From: Tenacibaculum holothuriorum
GTDB lineage: Bacteria; Bacteroidota; Bacteroidia; Flavobacteriales; Flavobacteriaceae
Reading direction: 5' to 3'
DNA length: 64,000 bases
NCBI RefSeq assembly: GCF_002120225.1
Contig: NZ_LAPZ01000014.1
Span: 58,102 to 122,101 of the forward strand
Under the pieces are notes generated by a model. That model saw only the letters and a program-made list of their open reading frames with translations. It searched no databases and had not been told where the DNA came from. A program made the position numbers and the translations under genes. Positions 43,376-51,919 of the stretch are shown here, piece after piece; the first letter of the stretch is position 1; the number at the start of each line of letters is the position of its first letter.

Positions 43376-46129
43376 TTAAAATCTGAAATAAACATTTAAG
43401 AAATAAGAAGTACCTCTTCCGTACCAATATTTAGAACCAAAAAGAGGTGTTTCTCTTTGTGCTTCTGCAGATAAACTGTTAAAGTCTCCTCTTCTGGTTT
43501 GTTCAAAACCTCCTGTTTTAAACTCTTTATCGAATAAGTTTGTTACACTTGCAAATAAACCTACGTAATAATCTCCAATTTTCCAAGATTTACCTCCAAC
43601 AACATTTACTGTTAAATAGCTATCAAACTCTTCTTGTTGTAATAATTCTCTTGCAACAGCTGGGTCGTAGTTATTGAATGGTAATCCATCAGAATCTTTA
43701 AAAAATGCACTAGTTCTTGTAATTGGACCAACATCTATAAATGTTTCGTCTAAATAGTTTGCCGTAGCACCTACCCACCAATAATCTGGGTCTCTATATT
43801 CAAAACCAAAAGAATATGCTTTTTGTGGTCCAGAAGCTAATCGGTAATCTTTTAAGTTAGATTTTCCTAAGTCTAAAACACCATTAACAAATCCTTGTTG
43901 TTGAGCGTCTTGAGTGTTTTCAGTAGCTAAATATACATTTGGATTGTTGTCGTATGTATATTGACCAATATTTGCAGCACCTTTTAACTTTATTGTTGGA
44001 GTTACTTGATATTCTAAACCAATTTCTGCACCAAAATGTTTTTTATCTATGCCTGTAACTACTTCTTGAATAAATGCTTCAGCTGTTGAAGATTGTAAGA
44101 AGAAGAAACCTATATCGGTAGCATCTTGTACTTTGGTATAGTAACCCGTAACTTTTGCTTGTAATAATGGGCTTCTGAATATATAGCTAGCATCTGTAGA
44201 TAAAATCTTTTCATCAGTTAAACCAATAACTACAGCATTACTTTCTCTAGGGTTAGAAAAAGTGTTTCTAATTGTAGGTGCTTTGGTTAAATAAGCACCG
44301 TTAAAATCTAATAAATGACGACCAGATATTTTATATGTAGCTCCGGCTTTAACACCAAAGTTTGTGAAGTTTAATTTTTCAGATTTTCCTAAAGAATTGT
44401 CTACAAATCTTCCGTTCTGGTATAAACCATTTCTTTGGTGAGTTGTTCTAGAAACGTCTCCAGCTACATAAAAATCAACTTTATTATATTTGAATTGAGC
44501 TTGTGCGAATCCGCCATAAATTTCTGATTCTAATTCATAGTTATATCTAAATTTATCGCCTACTGTAACAACTCTGTTTGGATTTAATAAATCATTTTGT
44601 CTTCCTGGATCATCAACATTTGAAAATCTGTTGATGTCTAAATATCCATTACCTCCTAATAAATCTAAAATATTAGCGAAGTTGTCTGAGTTAAATTTAG
44701 AATATTGTAATTTACCGTTAAGGGTAATATTGTCGTTTAACTCTGAATTTAAGATAGTGTTAATAGTAAATTGTTTATCATCATTTCTATCTTCATATAA
44801 AACGTAAGCATTATTTAAACCTGCATTTGCATTGGTAATGTTTGCGTCGTATAAAGCATTCCAATTTAATTGTCCGTTATTTATGAAGGCTTGTTGCTTT
44901 TCATAAGCAAGACCTAAGTTTCCACGATCTACTTCGTAACTTGGTAAGTTTTGGTAGTATGTAGGACTTGGGTTGTTACCAGCGTTAAAATCTATTCTAC
45001 TGTTTCCTATTTCTCCAAATTGGTAAGAAACATTTGTGTTTAATGAAGTGTTGTCAGAAATATTCCAATAATGATTTAACATAACTATTGGTTCATAAAT
45101 TCTTCTAACTCTAGAGTTTCTCATTTTTCCGTTTTGATAACCCCAGTATTCATTATATCTAATACCTTTTAAGTCATATACTTCTTGAGTATGAGGAGCA
45201 GATTTACCTCTTTCGTTTTCAGCAGCGATTACAGTTAAGTTTAAAGCGTGTTTGTTACTTAATTGTTTTTCGATAGCTAAGAAAATAGAGTTAGCATCAT
45301 AAAATGTTCCGTCTACATATCCTTCATTTCCAGCTCTTCTACTTCCAGAGGCAGTTAATGCCCAACCGTTTTTCATTAAACCAGTAGCATAAGTAGCCAT
45401 TAAACGGTGTGAGTAACTTCTGTTTGAGCTAGCATAAGAAATTCTTCCTCCTTTTCTATAGGCAGAGGCACGAGTACTAATATTAGTAGAACCTAAAACA
45501 CCACCAAATGTATAGTTAGAAGGAGTTAGTCCATTGCTAAATTCTTGGTTACGTAATACGTCGTTTAAACCACCCCAGTTGCTCCATTGAGGACGACCGT
45601 TGTATAGTTTATTCATTTCGATACCGTTAATTAAAACTTTACCATTTTCAGAATCTAAACCTTTAATTCTATAAAAAGATCCACTCCATTCAAAAGCAGC
45701 TGTTCTAGAATAGATGTCTCTAGATGCTTGTAAAAGCCCAGATATATTATCTGCTGCACTTGTGTCGTCATTCAATTCATCATCAGTAATTGTAATGGTA
45801 CTTAAATCTTGATCTTCTGAAACGTCTTCGAACATCATTATAGTACCTAAGTCTACTGTTTTTCCAGATAATTGAACTGGGAAGTTTTGGGTTTCGTACC
45901 CGTTTAAAGAAACCACAATAATTTGTCGTCCGTCAGTTAGACCTTGTAAAGTAAATGCACCACCAGCATCAGAAATAGTACTAATGTTGCTGTTGTTTAC
46001 TTTTACAGAAACTCCTTGAAGTGGTTGTTCAGAATCGCCATTTATTACGATTCCTTTTACAATGTTTTGCGCATTTAGGTTAATGAAACCTAAAATAGTA
46101 AACAACATTGCTACCGTAAAATTTCTCAT
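43376..46129 (-). CDS. TonB-dependent receptor of the DUF5689/endonuclease locus
   Basis: A 917-residue outer-membrane receptor with a signal peptide (to about LNAQN, 21), a carboxypeptidase-regulatory-like domain (about 22-110), a plug (about 115-240 with KGLDSENGKVLINGIEMNK) and a barrel ending FLNVYFRF. It is followed by the DUF5689 lipoprotein and lies divergent from a secreted endonuclease. In Flavobacteriia this trio is a recurring set. I infer uptake of nucleic acid fragments or the phosphate they release. Confidence 0.85.
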   Translation of the reverse strand: MRNFTVAMLFTILGFINLNAQNIVKGIVINGDSEQPLQGVSVKVNNSNISTISDAGGAFTLQGLTDGRQIIVVSLNGYETQNFPVQLSGKTVDLGTIMMFEDVSEDQDLSTITITDDELNDDTSAADNISGLLQASRDIYSRTAAFEWSGSFYRIKGLDSENGKVLINGIEMNKLYNGRPQWSNWGGLNDVLRNQEFSNGLTPSNYTFGGVLGSTNISTRASAYRKGGRISYASSNRSYSHRLMATYATGLMKNGWALTASGSRRAGNEGYVDGTFYDANSIFLAIEKQLSNKHALNLTVIAAENERGKSAPHTQEVYDLKGIRYNEYWGYQNGKMRNSRVRRIYEPIVMLNHYWNISDNTSLNTNVSYQFGEIGNSRIDFNAGNNPSPTYYQNLPSYEVDRGNLGLAYEKQQAFINNGQLNWNALYDANITNANAGLNNAYVLYEDRNDDKQFTINTILNSELNDNITLNGKLQYSKFNSDNFANILDLLGGNGYLDINRFSNVDDPGRQNDLLNPNRVVTVGDKFRYNYELESEIYGGFAQAQFKYNKVDFYVAGDVSRTTHQRNGLYQNGRFVDNSLGKSEKLNFTNFGVKAGATYKISGRHLLDFNGAYLTKAPTIRNTFSNPRESNAVVIGLTDEKILSTDASYIFRSPLLQAKVTGYYTKVQDATDIGFFFLQSSTAEAFIQEVVTGIDKKHFGAEIGLEYQVTPTIKLKGAANIGQYTYDNNPNVYLATENTQDAQQQGFVNGVLDLGKSNLKDYRLASGPQKAYSFGFEYRDPDYWWVGATANYLDETFIDVGPITRTSAFFKDSDGLPFNNYDPAVARELLQQEEFDSYLTVNVVGGKSWKIGDYYVGLFASVTNLFDKEFKTGGFEQTRRGDFNSLSAEAQRETPLFGSKYWYGRGTSYFLNVYFRF

Positions 46130-46289
46130 AAATGTTTGTTTATAAAATATTTAATTTGTTAAGTTTTCACAAAAAAAGCTTTGTGAAAAATGCACGCAAA
46201 ATTAAGAAAAAATTAACTCGGTCAATGTTAAATTAACATTATTGTTTGCTTTTTATTCTCTTTAATAAGTTTTGGCTTGAAATTTGTTT

Positions 46290-46297
46290 TATTTTTG
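46290..46297 (+). promoter_or_regulatory. -7 box of the endonuclease promoter
   Basis: TATTTTTG matches TAnnTTTG; a TTG lies 15 bases upstream. It lies inside an N-terminally extended frame that starts with TTG at 46277 and so argues for the ATG at 46316. Confidence 0.5.
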
Positions 46298-46315
46298 CCG
46301 CGTAAAATTTATTTA

Positions 46316-47359
46316 ATGAGAAAATTAGTATACCTTTTAGTTTTATCTTTTATTGTATCAACAGGATACGCTCAAAAGAAATATAAAATAAGAACTGTAG
46401 CTTTTTATAATTTAGAAAACCTTTTTGATCCTATTAATGATCCAGAAAAAGATGATGAAAAAAGTCCAATTATGGAAATGGAAGGAAATAGAGAGGAAGT
46501 ATATCAGAAAAAATTAGAGAAATTGAGTGATGTTATTTCTCAATTGGGTTCTGAGAAAGCTAAAACGAGTCCGGCTATATTAGGTGTTGCTGAGATAGAA
46601 AATAAAAAAGTTTTAGAAGATTTAATCAAAACTGAAAAATTGAAAAAGAAGCATTATGGAATTATCCATTTTGATTCTCCAGATAAAAGAGGAATTGATG
46701 TAGCATTATTATATCAAAAAAGGTATTTTAAGCCTGTTCATTATGAGGCTTTTAACCCGAATATTTATGATAAAAATAGAAAAGTTTATACTCGTGATAT
46801 TTTGTTAGTGTCTGGATATTTAGATGATGAGTTAGTACATATTATTGTTAACCACTGGCCTTCAAGAAGAGGAGGTGAAGCTAAGAGCAGACCTTTAAGA
46901 GAAAAAGCAGCTTATAAAGTTGGGCAAATTATTGAAAAAATTAAGGAGAATGATCCAAACGCTAAGGTGATAATTATGGGAGACTTTAATGATGACCCAA
47001 TCAATTCTAGTTTTAAAAAGGTGCTTAAAACTAAAACTAAGAAAAAGAATGTTGATAAAGGAGAAATTTATAATCCTTATGAAGACATGTTCCGTAGAGG
47101 TTTTAATACATTAGGGTATAGAGATAATATTAATTTATTCGATCAAATATTAATTACATCTCCATTATTAGATAAAGGAGGGAAGGATTTCTCTGATTAT
47201 AAAATGTTTAAATCAGGTATTTTTAATAAGCGTTTCTTAACTCAAAAGAAAGGGCGTTATAAAGGGTATCCTTTTAGAAGTTTTAGTAACGGGAGATTTA
47301 CTGGCGGATATAGTGATCATTATCCAGTATATATGTACTTAATTAAAGAAAAGAATTAA
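46316..47359 (+). CDS. Secreted endonuclease/exonuclease/phosphatase family protein
   Basis: A 347-residue EEP-fold enzyme from the ATG at 46316. A signal peptide (MRKLVYLLVLSFIVSTGYAQ) is followed by FYNLENLFDP, ILGVAEIENKKV with the metal-binding Glu, RGIDVALLY, IIVNHWPSRRGG, IIMGDFNDDP with the metal/phosphate Asp-Asn pair, and YSDHYPVY with the catalytic His. These are the standard motifs of Mg-dependent nucleases and phosphodiesterases. Export plus divergent transcription from the TonB receptor points to digestion of extracellular DNA/RNA. Substrate class is inferred. Confidence 0.85.
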   Translation: MRKLVYLLVLSFIVSTGYAQKKYKIRTVAFYNLENLFDPINDPEKDDEKSPIMEMEGNREEVYQKKLEKLSDVISQLGSEKAKTSPAILGVAEIENKKVLEDLIKTEKLKKKHYGIIHFDSPDKRGIDVALLYQKRYFKPVHYEAFNPNIYDKNRKVYTRDILLVSGYLDDELVHIIVNHWPSRRGGEAKSRPLREKAAYKVGQIIEKIKENDPNAKVIIMGDFNDDPINSSFKKVLKTKTKKKNVDKGEIYNPYEDMFRRGFNTLGYRDNINLFDQILITSPLLDKGGKDFSDYKMFKSGIFNKRFLTQKKGRYKGYPFRSFSNGRFTGGYSDHYPVYMYLIKEKN

Positions 47360-47365
47360 TAAAAT

Positions 47366-47395
47366 TAAAAGGTTAGCAAATTTGCTAACCTTTTA
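47366..47395. terminator. Bidirectional terminator between convergent genes
   Basis: Perfect palindrome at 47367-47394 (AAAAGGTTAGCAAA and its complement), with AT-rich flanks. It overlaps the last two bases of the convergent 114-residue gene. Confidence 0.85.
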
Positions 47396-47737
47396 ATTTT
47401 TACATAAGTCTTCTAAGTAATTGTTCATTCTTAGTTGAAAAAGTGTTCCTTTTAATAAGTCTTCAATTTGACCTAATTCAACTAAAGAAACTGCCATGCT
47501 TACTTTGTTAGATGGAGTTTGTAATAAAATAGATTTACAGTCTTTTCCTTTACTACAAGTAGCACATTTTTTTTGGTTTTTAGAATCTTCTATTTTTTCT
47601 AAAAACTCTTCAATTTCATCTTCTAATAAATGAAAACCAGTGTCTCTAAATATAATTTGAGTTAAATCGGTTTTAGTATGTGTCCATCGAAATGAAATTC
47701 CGATGATGTTATCATATATTCGAGTGATACTATCCAT
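47393..47737 (-). CDS. Small cytosolic Cys-motif protein, unknown function
   Basis: A 114-residue protein without a signal peptide. It contains KKCATCSKGKDCKSILLQTP (about 57-76) with CxxC and a third Cys, and otherwise helical text (LEDEIEEFLEKIEDS; VELGQIEDLLKGTLFQLRM). The family is unfamiliar to me. The promoter TATATTTG lies at 47756-47763 and a perfect inverted repeat at 47767-47791, which suggests tight repression. An iron- or metal-responsive gene is a reasonable hypothesis from operator form and cysteines only. Confidence 0.65.
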   Translation of the reverse strand: MDSITRIYDNIIGISFRWTHTKTDLTQIIFRDTGFHLLEDEIEEFLEKIEDSKNQKKCATCSKGKDCKSILLQTPSNKVSMAVSLVELGQIEDLLKGTLFQLRMNNYLEDLCKN

Positions 47738-47755
47738 AATTTATGTAAATATGGA

Positions 47756-47763
47756 CAAATATA
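47756..47763 (-). promoter_or_regulatory. -7 box of the Cys-motif gene
   Basis: TATATTTG on the minus strand, 18 bases before the ATG (47735-47737). The inverted repeat at 47767-47791 lies directly upstream, where the -33 box would sit. Confidence 0.6.
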
Positions 47764-47766
47764 TAA

Positions 47767-47791
47767 TTTATTTAGATTAAGTCTAAATAAA
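47767..47791. promoter_or_regulatory. Operator-like inverted repeat
   Basis: TTTATTTAGA (47767-47776) and TCTAAATAAA (47782-47791) are perfect 10-base arms around a 5-base centre (TTAAG). The form TTAGATTAAGTCTAA resembles binding sites of DtxR/Fur-like metalloregulators, and a repressor here would block the promoter. Identity of the regulator is inference. Confidence 0.6.
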
Positions 47792-47794
47792 ATC

Positions 47795-49480
47795 TTATTG
47801 AATGTCTTTTAATACTAATTGAAGTGATGTATAACCGTTCCATGTATTCTCATCTAAAGAATAAGCAATATTGAATTCATTTTGAATTGAATGTAGCTTG
47901 TCTCCAAGTCCAAAACCTATTGCATTATATGTTTTACGGTCAGAGCCATAAATAATATTGAGTTTTAAATGAGATTTATCTGTGCCAACTTGTTTTCCGA
48001 AACCATTATCTCTGACGTCTGTAGCTTTAAAAACGGGTTTCATGTTTTGAGGCCCAAAAGGCTCCATTTGTTTTAGAATTCTATAAAACTTAGGAGTGAT
48101 ATTCATTAAGTTTAACTCTGCATCAATGGAGATTTCTGGAATAAGTAACTCTTTGTCTATGGTTGATTTTACTACTTCTTCAAATTTTTGTTTAAAAGGA
48201 AGGTAGTTTTCTTTGGTAAGTGTAAGTCCAGCTGCATATTTATGGCCTCCAAATTGTTCAATAAAATCTGAACATTGCTCTAAAGCATTATAAACATCAA
48301 ACCCTTTTACAGATCTTGCAGAAGCAGCTAGTTTATCACCGCTTTTTGTGAAAACTAAAGTAGGTCTGTAGTAAGTTTCAATTAAGCGAGAAGCAACAAT
48401 ACCAATAACCCCTTTATGCCAATTTTCATCATAAACGATGGTTGTGTAATTATCTTCTTCTTTGTTGTTTTTGATTTGTTGTAAAGCTTCTTCGGTTATT
48501 GATTTGTCAAGAACTTTTCTGTCGGAATTAAATTGTTCGATATTGTTTGCAACTTCAATTGCTGTATCAAAATCAAATTCAGTTAATAATTCTACGGCAT
48601 AATTACCATGTTTAATTCTGCCTGCAGCATTAATTCTTGGAGCAATAGTAAAGACAACATCTGTAACTGTAAGTTGTTTCTTGTTAAGTTTGTTTATAAG
48701 GGCTTTAATTCCGTTTCGAGGATTAGAGTTAATTACCTCTAAACCGTAATAGGTAAGAATTCTGTTTTCACCAGTAATAGGAACAATATCTGCAGCAATG
48801 GCAGTAGCAACTAGGTCTAAATATTCAGCCAAATCTTCAATAGTTTGATTGTATTTTAAACCCAAAGATTGAATTAGTTTAAAACCAACTCCACAACCGC
48901 AAAGTTCTTTGTAAGGATAATCGCAATCAACTCTTTTGGGATTAAGAATAGCTACAGCTTTCGGAATTTCTTTTCCTGGTTTGTGATGATCGCAAATAAT
49001 AAAATCAACTCCTTTTTCTTTTGCGTAGGCTACCTTTTCTATTGCTTTGATGCCACAATCTAAAGCTATAATAAGTGTAAAGTCATTGTCATGTGCAAAA
49101 TCAATTCCTTTGTAAGAAACCCCATAACCTTCATCGTATCTATCTGGAATATAGGTTGCAATGTTTGGGTGAATAGTTCTTAAGTAAGAAGCCATTAAAG
49201 AAACTGCTGTGGTTCCATCAACATCATAATCACCATAAACAAGGATGTTTTCGTTGTTGGTAATAGCGGTTTCTATTCGTTTTACAGCGAGTTCCATATC
49301 TTTCATCAAATATGGATCGTGTAAATCGTTTAACGAAGGGCGAAAATATTTTTTAGCTTCATTAAAAGTAGTAATACCTCGTTGAACTAAAAGTATAGCC
49401 AAAGTTTTGTCTATGTTTAAAGCTTTGGCTAATGATAATGTTGTTTCGGTATTGGGTTGTTCTTTTAAAGTCCAACGCAT
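47795..49480 (-). CDS. recJ: Single-stranded-DNA-specific exonuclease RecJ
   Basis: A 561-residue 5'-3' single-strand exonuclease of recombination and mismatch repair. DHH-family motifs are clear: NILVYGDYDVDGTTAVSL (motif I), ALDCG, FIICDHHKPG (DHH, motif III), APRINAAGR and the DHHA1-like KGVIGIVASRL region (about 355-365) followed by GGHKYAAGLT near 415. The C-terminal OB domain is intact. The gene ends 4 bases before an operator for the next gene. osmC lies just 3 bases upstream, in the same direction. Confidence 0.95.
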   Translation of the reverse strand: MRWTLKEQPNTETTLSLAKALNIDKTLAILLVQRGITTFNEAKKYFRPSLNDLHDPYLMKDMELAVKRIETAITNNENILVYGDYDVDGTTAVSLMASYLRTIHPNIATYIPDRYDEGYGVSYKGIDFAHDNDFTLIIALDCGIKAIEKVAYAKEKGVDFIICDHHKPGKEIPKAVAILNPKRVDCDYPYKELCGCGVGFKLIQSLGLKYNQTIEDLAEYLDLVATAIAADIVPITGENRILTYYGLEVINSNPRNGIKALINKLNKKQLTVTDVVFTIAPRINAAGRIKHGNYAVELLTEFDFDTAIEVANNIEQFNSDRKVLDKSITEEALQQIKNNKEEDNYTTIVYDENWHKGVIGIVASRLIETYYRPTLVFTKSGDKLAASARSVKGFDVYNALEQCSDFIEQFGGHKYAAGLTLTKENYLPFKQKFEEVVKSTIDKELLIPEISIDAELNLMNITPKFYRILKQMEPFGPQNMKPVFKATDVRDNGFGKQVGTDKSHLKLNIIYGSDRKTYNAIGFGLGDKLHSIQNEFNIAYSLDENTWNGYTSLQLVLKDIQ

Positions 49481-49483
49481 TTT

Positions 49484-49909
49484 TTACTTGTTATGAAAAT
49501 GAATATTGGTGTTTACTTTGGCAAATTGACGGAACATTTCCATAACACCACAGTATTTTTCAATAGATAAGTTTACGGCTTTAGTAATTTTCTTTTCGTC
49601 TAAATCAGTTCCGTAAAAATGATAATCTAATGTTACAGTATGATATGTTTTAGGATGTTCTTCTGTTAACTCTCCTTCAACTTCCATTTTGTAGTCGTCA
49701 AAAGACACTCTCATTTTATTTAATAGAGAAACTAAATCTAAACCAGAGCAACCTGCTAAACCAGAAAGCATCATTGCTTTTGGGCCTAAACCTTTGTTTG
49801 TTCCTCCGTTTTCTTCAGAAGTATCCATTAAAACAGTGTGTCCACTAGGATTGTCAGATTCAAATAGCATGTTTTCTTTCCAACTAGTTGTTATTTTATG
49901 AGAAGCCAT
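49484..49909 (-). CDS. OsmC family thiol peroxidase
   Basis: A 141-residue member of the OsmC/Ohr family. The two redox cysteines are present: GLAGCSGLDLVSLL (Cys54) and KYCGVMEMF (Cys120-ish). GPKAMMLSGL precedes the first. Such proteins reduce organic or acyl hydroperoxides in the cytosol. The length is normal. It is followed after 3 bases by recJ, so the two are co-transcribed in a stress/repair context. OsmC versus YhfA-type subgroup cannot be settled by eye. Confidence 0.88.
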   Translation of the reverse strand: MASHKITTSWKENMLFESDNPSGHTVLMDTSEENGGTNKGLGPKAMMLSGLAGCSGLDLVSLLNKMRVSFDDYKMEVEGELTEEHPKTYHTVTLDYHFYGTDLDEKKITKAVNLSIEKYCGVMEMFRQFAKVNTNIHFHNK

Positions 49910-50027
49910 ATGTAAATATTTTTTTGTTTCTTGCGTAAGTTGTTTGTTGTTAAAGTCGACTTATAAAGCCGGTTCATTACACAAACTTACAGTAAAAAAT
50001 TAGTATTAAAAATATAAAAATAAAACT

Positions 50028-50618
50028 ATGCCATTAGTAACGCCATTAGATCCTAATCATGATGAAGAAACAAGAAGATTAGCCGATTTTTATAATGAAA
50101 CATTAGGGTTTTGTCCTAATTCTGTTTTAACAATGCAGCGTCGTCCAGAAATATCAAAAGCATTTATCAATTTAAACAAAGCTGTAATGGCTAATCATGG
50201 TAGGGTAACATCTGCTTTAAAAAGAATGATTGCTTGGGTGAGTAGTAATGCTACAGGTTGCCGTTATTGTCAGGCACATGCTATTAGAGCTGCTGAACGT
50301 TATGGAGCAGAGCAAGAAAAATTAGATAATATTTGGGAGTATAAAACACATCCTGCTTTTTCAGAGGGAGAAAGAGCTGCGTTAGATTTTTCATTAGCAG
50401 CATCTATGGTTCCTAATATGGTTGATGAAGAGATTAAAAAAAGGTTGTATGAACATTGGAATGAAGGAGAAATTGTTGAAATGTTAGGAGTTATTTCTTT
50501 ATTTGGTTATTTAAATAGATGGAACGATTCAATGGGAACAAGTATTGAAGATGGAGCAGTAGAATCTGGAGAGCAATACCTTGGTAAACATGGATGGAAT
50601 AAAGGAAAACATGTTTAA
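50028..50618 (+). CDS. Carboxymuconolactone decarboxylase / AhpD-like protein
   Basis: A 196-residue helical protein with the AhpD core motif CRYCQAHAI (about 78-86): two redox cysteines and the histidine relay. This makes a peroxidase-related alkylhydroperoxidase more likely than true aromatic-ring decarboxylase. The C-terminal part (LGVISLFGYLNRWNDSMGT) is the usual family end. It is divergent from osmC, which fits a shared response to peroxide. Confidence 0.85.
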   Translation: MPLVTPLDPNHDEETRRLADFYNETLGFCPNSVLTMQRRPEISKAFINLNKAVMANHGRVTSALKRMIAWVSSNATGCRYCQAHAIRAAERYGAEQEKLDNIWEYKTHPAFSEGERAALDFSLAASMVPNMVDEEIKKRLYEHWNEGEIVEMLGVISLFGYLNRWNDSMGTSIEDGAVESGEQYLGKHGWNKGKHV

Positions 50619-50655
50619 TTCTTCTTTGAAATCTAGAATTTAAAACTTATATTAG

Positions 50656-50790
50656 TAAAAAGAAAGCCTTTTCTAATTAGAAAAGGCTTTCTGTAAAAAC
50701 CTTTCACTTTTTTTGAACACGAAAGGTTCCCCCCATAAGTCATCACCGTAATAGGTATGTACAAAGAAAATTGTTTCTGTGCATATACCT
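50656..50790 (-). ncRNA. Candidate structured RNA with three hairpins
   Basis: Read on the minus strand there are three stem-loops in a row. The first is an extended hairpin with arms AGGTATATGCA / TGTACATACCT (50780-50790 and 50753-50763) and inner AGAAA / TTTCT. The second is AACCTTTC / GAAAGGTT (50721-50728 and 50698-50705). The last is a perfect 32-base palindrome (50661-50692) followed by a T run (50660-50657). The T run exists only on the minus strand. No protein of recognisable kind is encoded. Promoter evidence is weak (TTG with a poor TAcaagTTTG). Confidence 0.4.
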
Positions 50791-50819
50791 GTTGTGAAAA
50801 ATGCAAACTTGTAAAAGAT

Positions 50820-50841
50820 AATTGCACTTTTTGAGGCAATT
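50820..50841. promoter_or_regulatory. Inverted repeat over the HTH regulator's promoter
   Basis: AATTGC (50820-50825) and GCAATT (50836-50841) flank a 10-base centre. TTG at 50822-50824 and TTAATTTG at 50841-50848 form the probable promoter of the next gene, with 16 bases between. Autoregulation is possible. Confidence 0.45.
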
Positions 50842-50859
50842 TAATTTGTAAAATGATTT

Positions 50860-51864
50860 ATGGAGAAGACCAGTTTTAAGCTTTTTGAAGAGATTCAAAA
50901 AGAACTTCCTAAAAATGTATTGTTAGTTGAAGCAATAGCAGATGCTTTAGATATTAGTAATGATGCTGCTTACCGTAGATTAAAAGGTAAAACAAATTTA
51001 TCTTTTGATGAAGCTTTATTACTTGCTAAACAGTATAATATATCTATTAATAACCTTTATGAACTATCTGTAAACAATTCTTTTTACGTAGAAAAGAAAA
51101 GTTTCTTAAAATCTAAAGAAGGGTTAATTAACTTTTATAAAACTGAAGCTAAAAGTATTTTAAACTTTTCAAAGTATACAGATAGTAGAATAATAATAGG
51201 AGCTAAGCAGATACCTATTTATCATATTCCTTTTAATTCACTGTATTCTAAATTTCGTGTTTTTTTATATTTAAGAATGTCTACAAATGGATCTAGTTCT
51301 TTGTTGAGTAATTTATCATCCTTTAATATTGAGCATGATGTTCTTAAAGCTTCAAAAGAATTTAAAGATGTATTTAAGATTATAAATATTGAAGAAGTTT
51401 GGAGTGATGCTACTATTCATAATTGTTTAAATCAATTATATTATTTCTACAAAATCAATATTGTTAATAGAGATGAGGCTCTTTTAATGTGTGCTGAGAT
51501 TAAGGAAATGATGAAGCAAATTGAATTTAAAGCTGTAAATGGTTTATGGAATGGTAATGATAAAAATAGCTATAGCTTGTATCATAATAAGCTACTTACT
51601 TTAAATAATATGGTGTATTTAAGTTCTGAAAATAAAAAGAAAGCCTTAATGCTTTATGATGGATTGTCGCATGTGGAAATTGAAGATGCTAGTGTATGCA
51701 ATGAAATAGAAAGGTATTTTGAAAAAGTGATTCATTTTTCTAGTAAAATTTCAGGAAATGTAGAGGTAGCAAGAAGTTTGTTCTTTAGTTCGATGTATGA
51801 AAAAATAGCTATTTTAGAAAAACAAATAAAAGATGATAAAGAAATAGTGTCTGTGATATGGTAA
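50860..51864 (+). CDS. Helix-turn-helix transcriptional regulator, Bacteroidota-type
   Basis: A 334-residue protein. The N-terminal XRE-like helix-turn-helix (about 18-65) reads VLLVEAIADALDISNDAAYRRLKGKTNLSFDEALLLAKQYN, split here by its two helices around DISNDAAYRRL. The remaining 260 residues are helical with no known sensor domain. Proteins of this layout occur in many copies in Flavobacteriaceae genomes and their signals are unknown. The promoter lies on an inverted repeat and the divergent gap holds the three-hairpin region. It ends at a bidirectional terminator shared with mscL. Confidence 0.7.
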   Translation: MEKTSFKLFEEIQKELPKNVLLVEAIADALDISNDAAYRRLKGKTNLSFDEALLLAKQYNISINNLYELSVNNSFYVEKKSFLKSKEGLINFYKTEAKSILNFSKYTDSRIIIGAKQIPIYHIPFNSLYSKFRVFLYLRMSTNGSSSLLSNLSSFNIEHDVLKASKEFKDVFKIINIEEVWSDATIHNCLNQLYYFYKINIVNRDEALLMCAEIKEMMKQIEFKAVNGLWNGNDKNSYSLYHNKLLTLNNMVYLSSENKKKALMLYDGLSHVEIEDASVCNEIERYFEKVIHFSSKISGNVEVARSLFFSSMYEKIAILEKQIKDDKEIVSVIW

Positions 51865-51867
51865 TGA

Positions 51868-51897
51868 AAAAACCTCGACAATCGTCGAGGTTTTTGG
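51868..51897. terminator. Bidirectional terminator, HTH gene and mscL
   Basis: Stem CCTCGAC (51873-51879) / GTCGAGG (51884-51890) with A6 before and T5 after. Confidence 0.9.
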
Positions 51898-51919
51898 TTT
51901 TATGAATATTATAAAAAAA

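Noticed and set aside
46277..46315. TTG-started extension of the secreted endonuclease
   Set aside because: A -7 promoter box lies inside it and the signal peptide starts at 46316.
50633..50839. 68-residue minus-strand ORF containing VMTYGGNLS, considered as a small peptide or RiPP precursor
   Set aside because: It runs straight through three RNA hairpins and the terminator palindrome, lacks a leader/core pattern and has no modification genes nearby.
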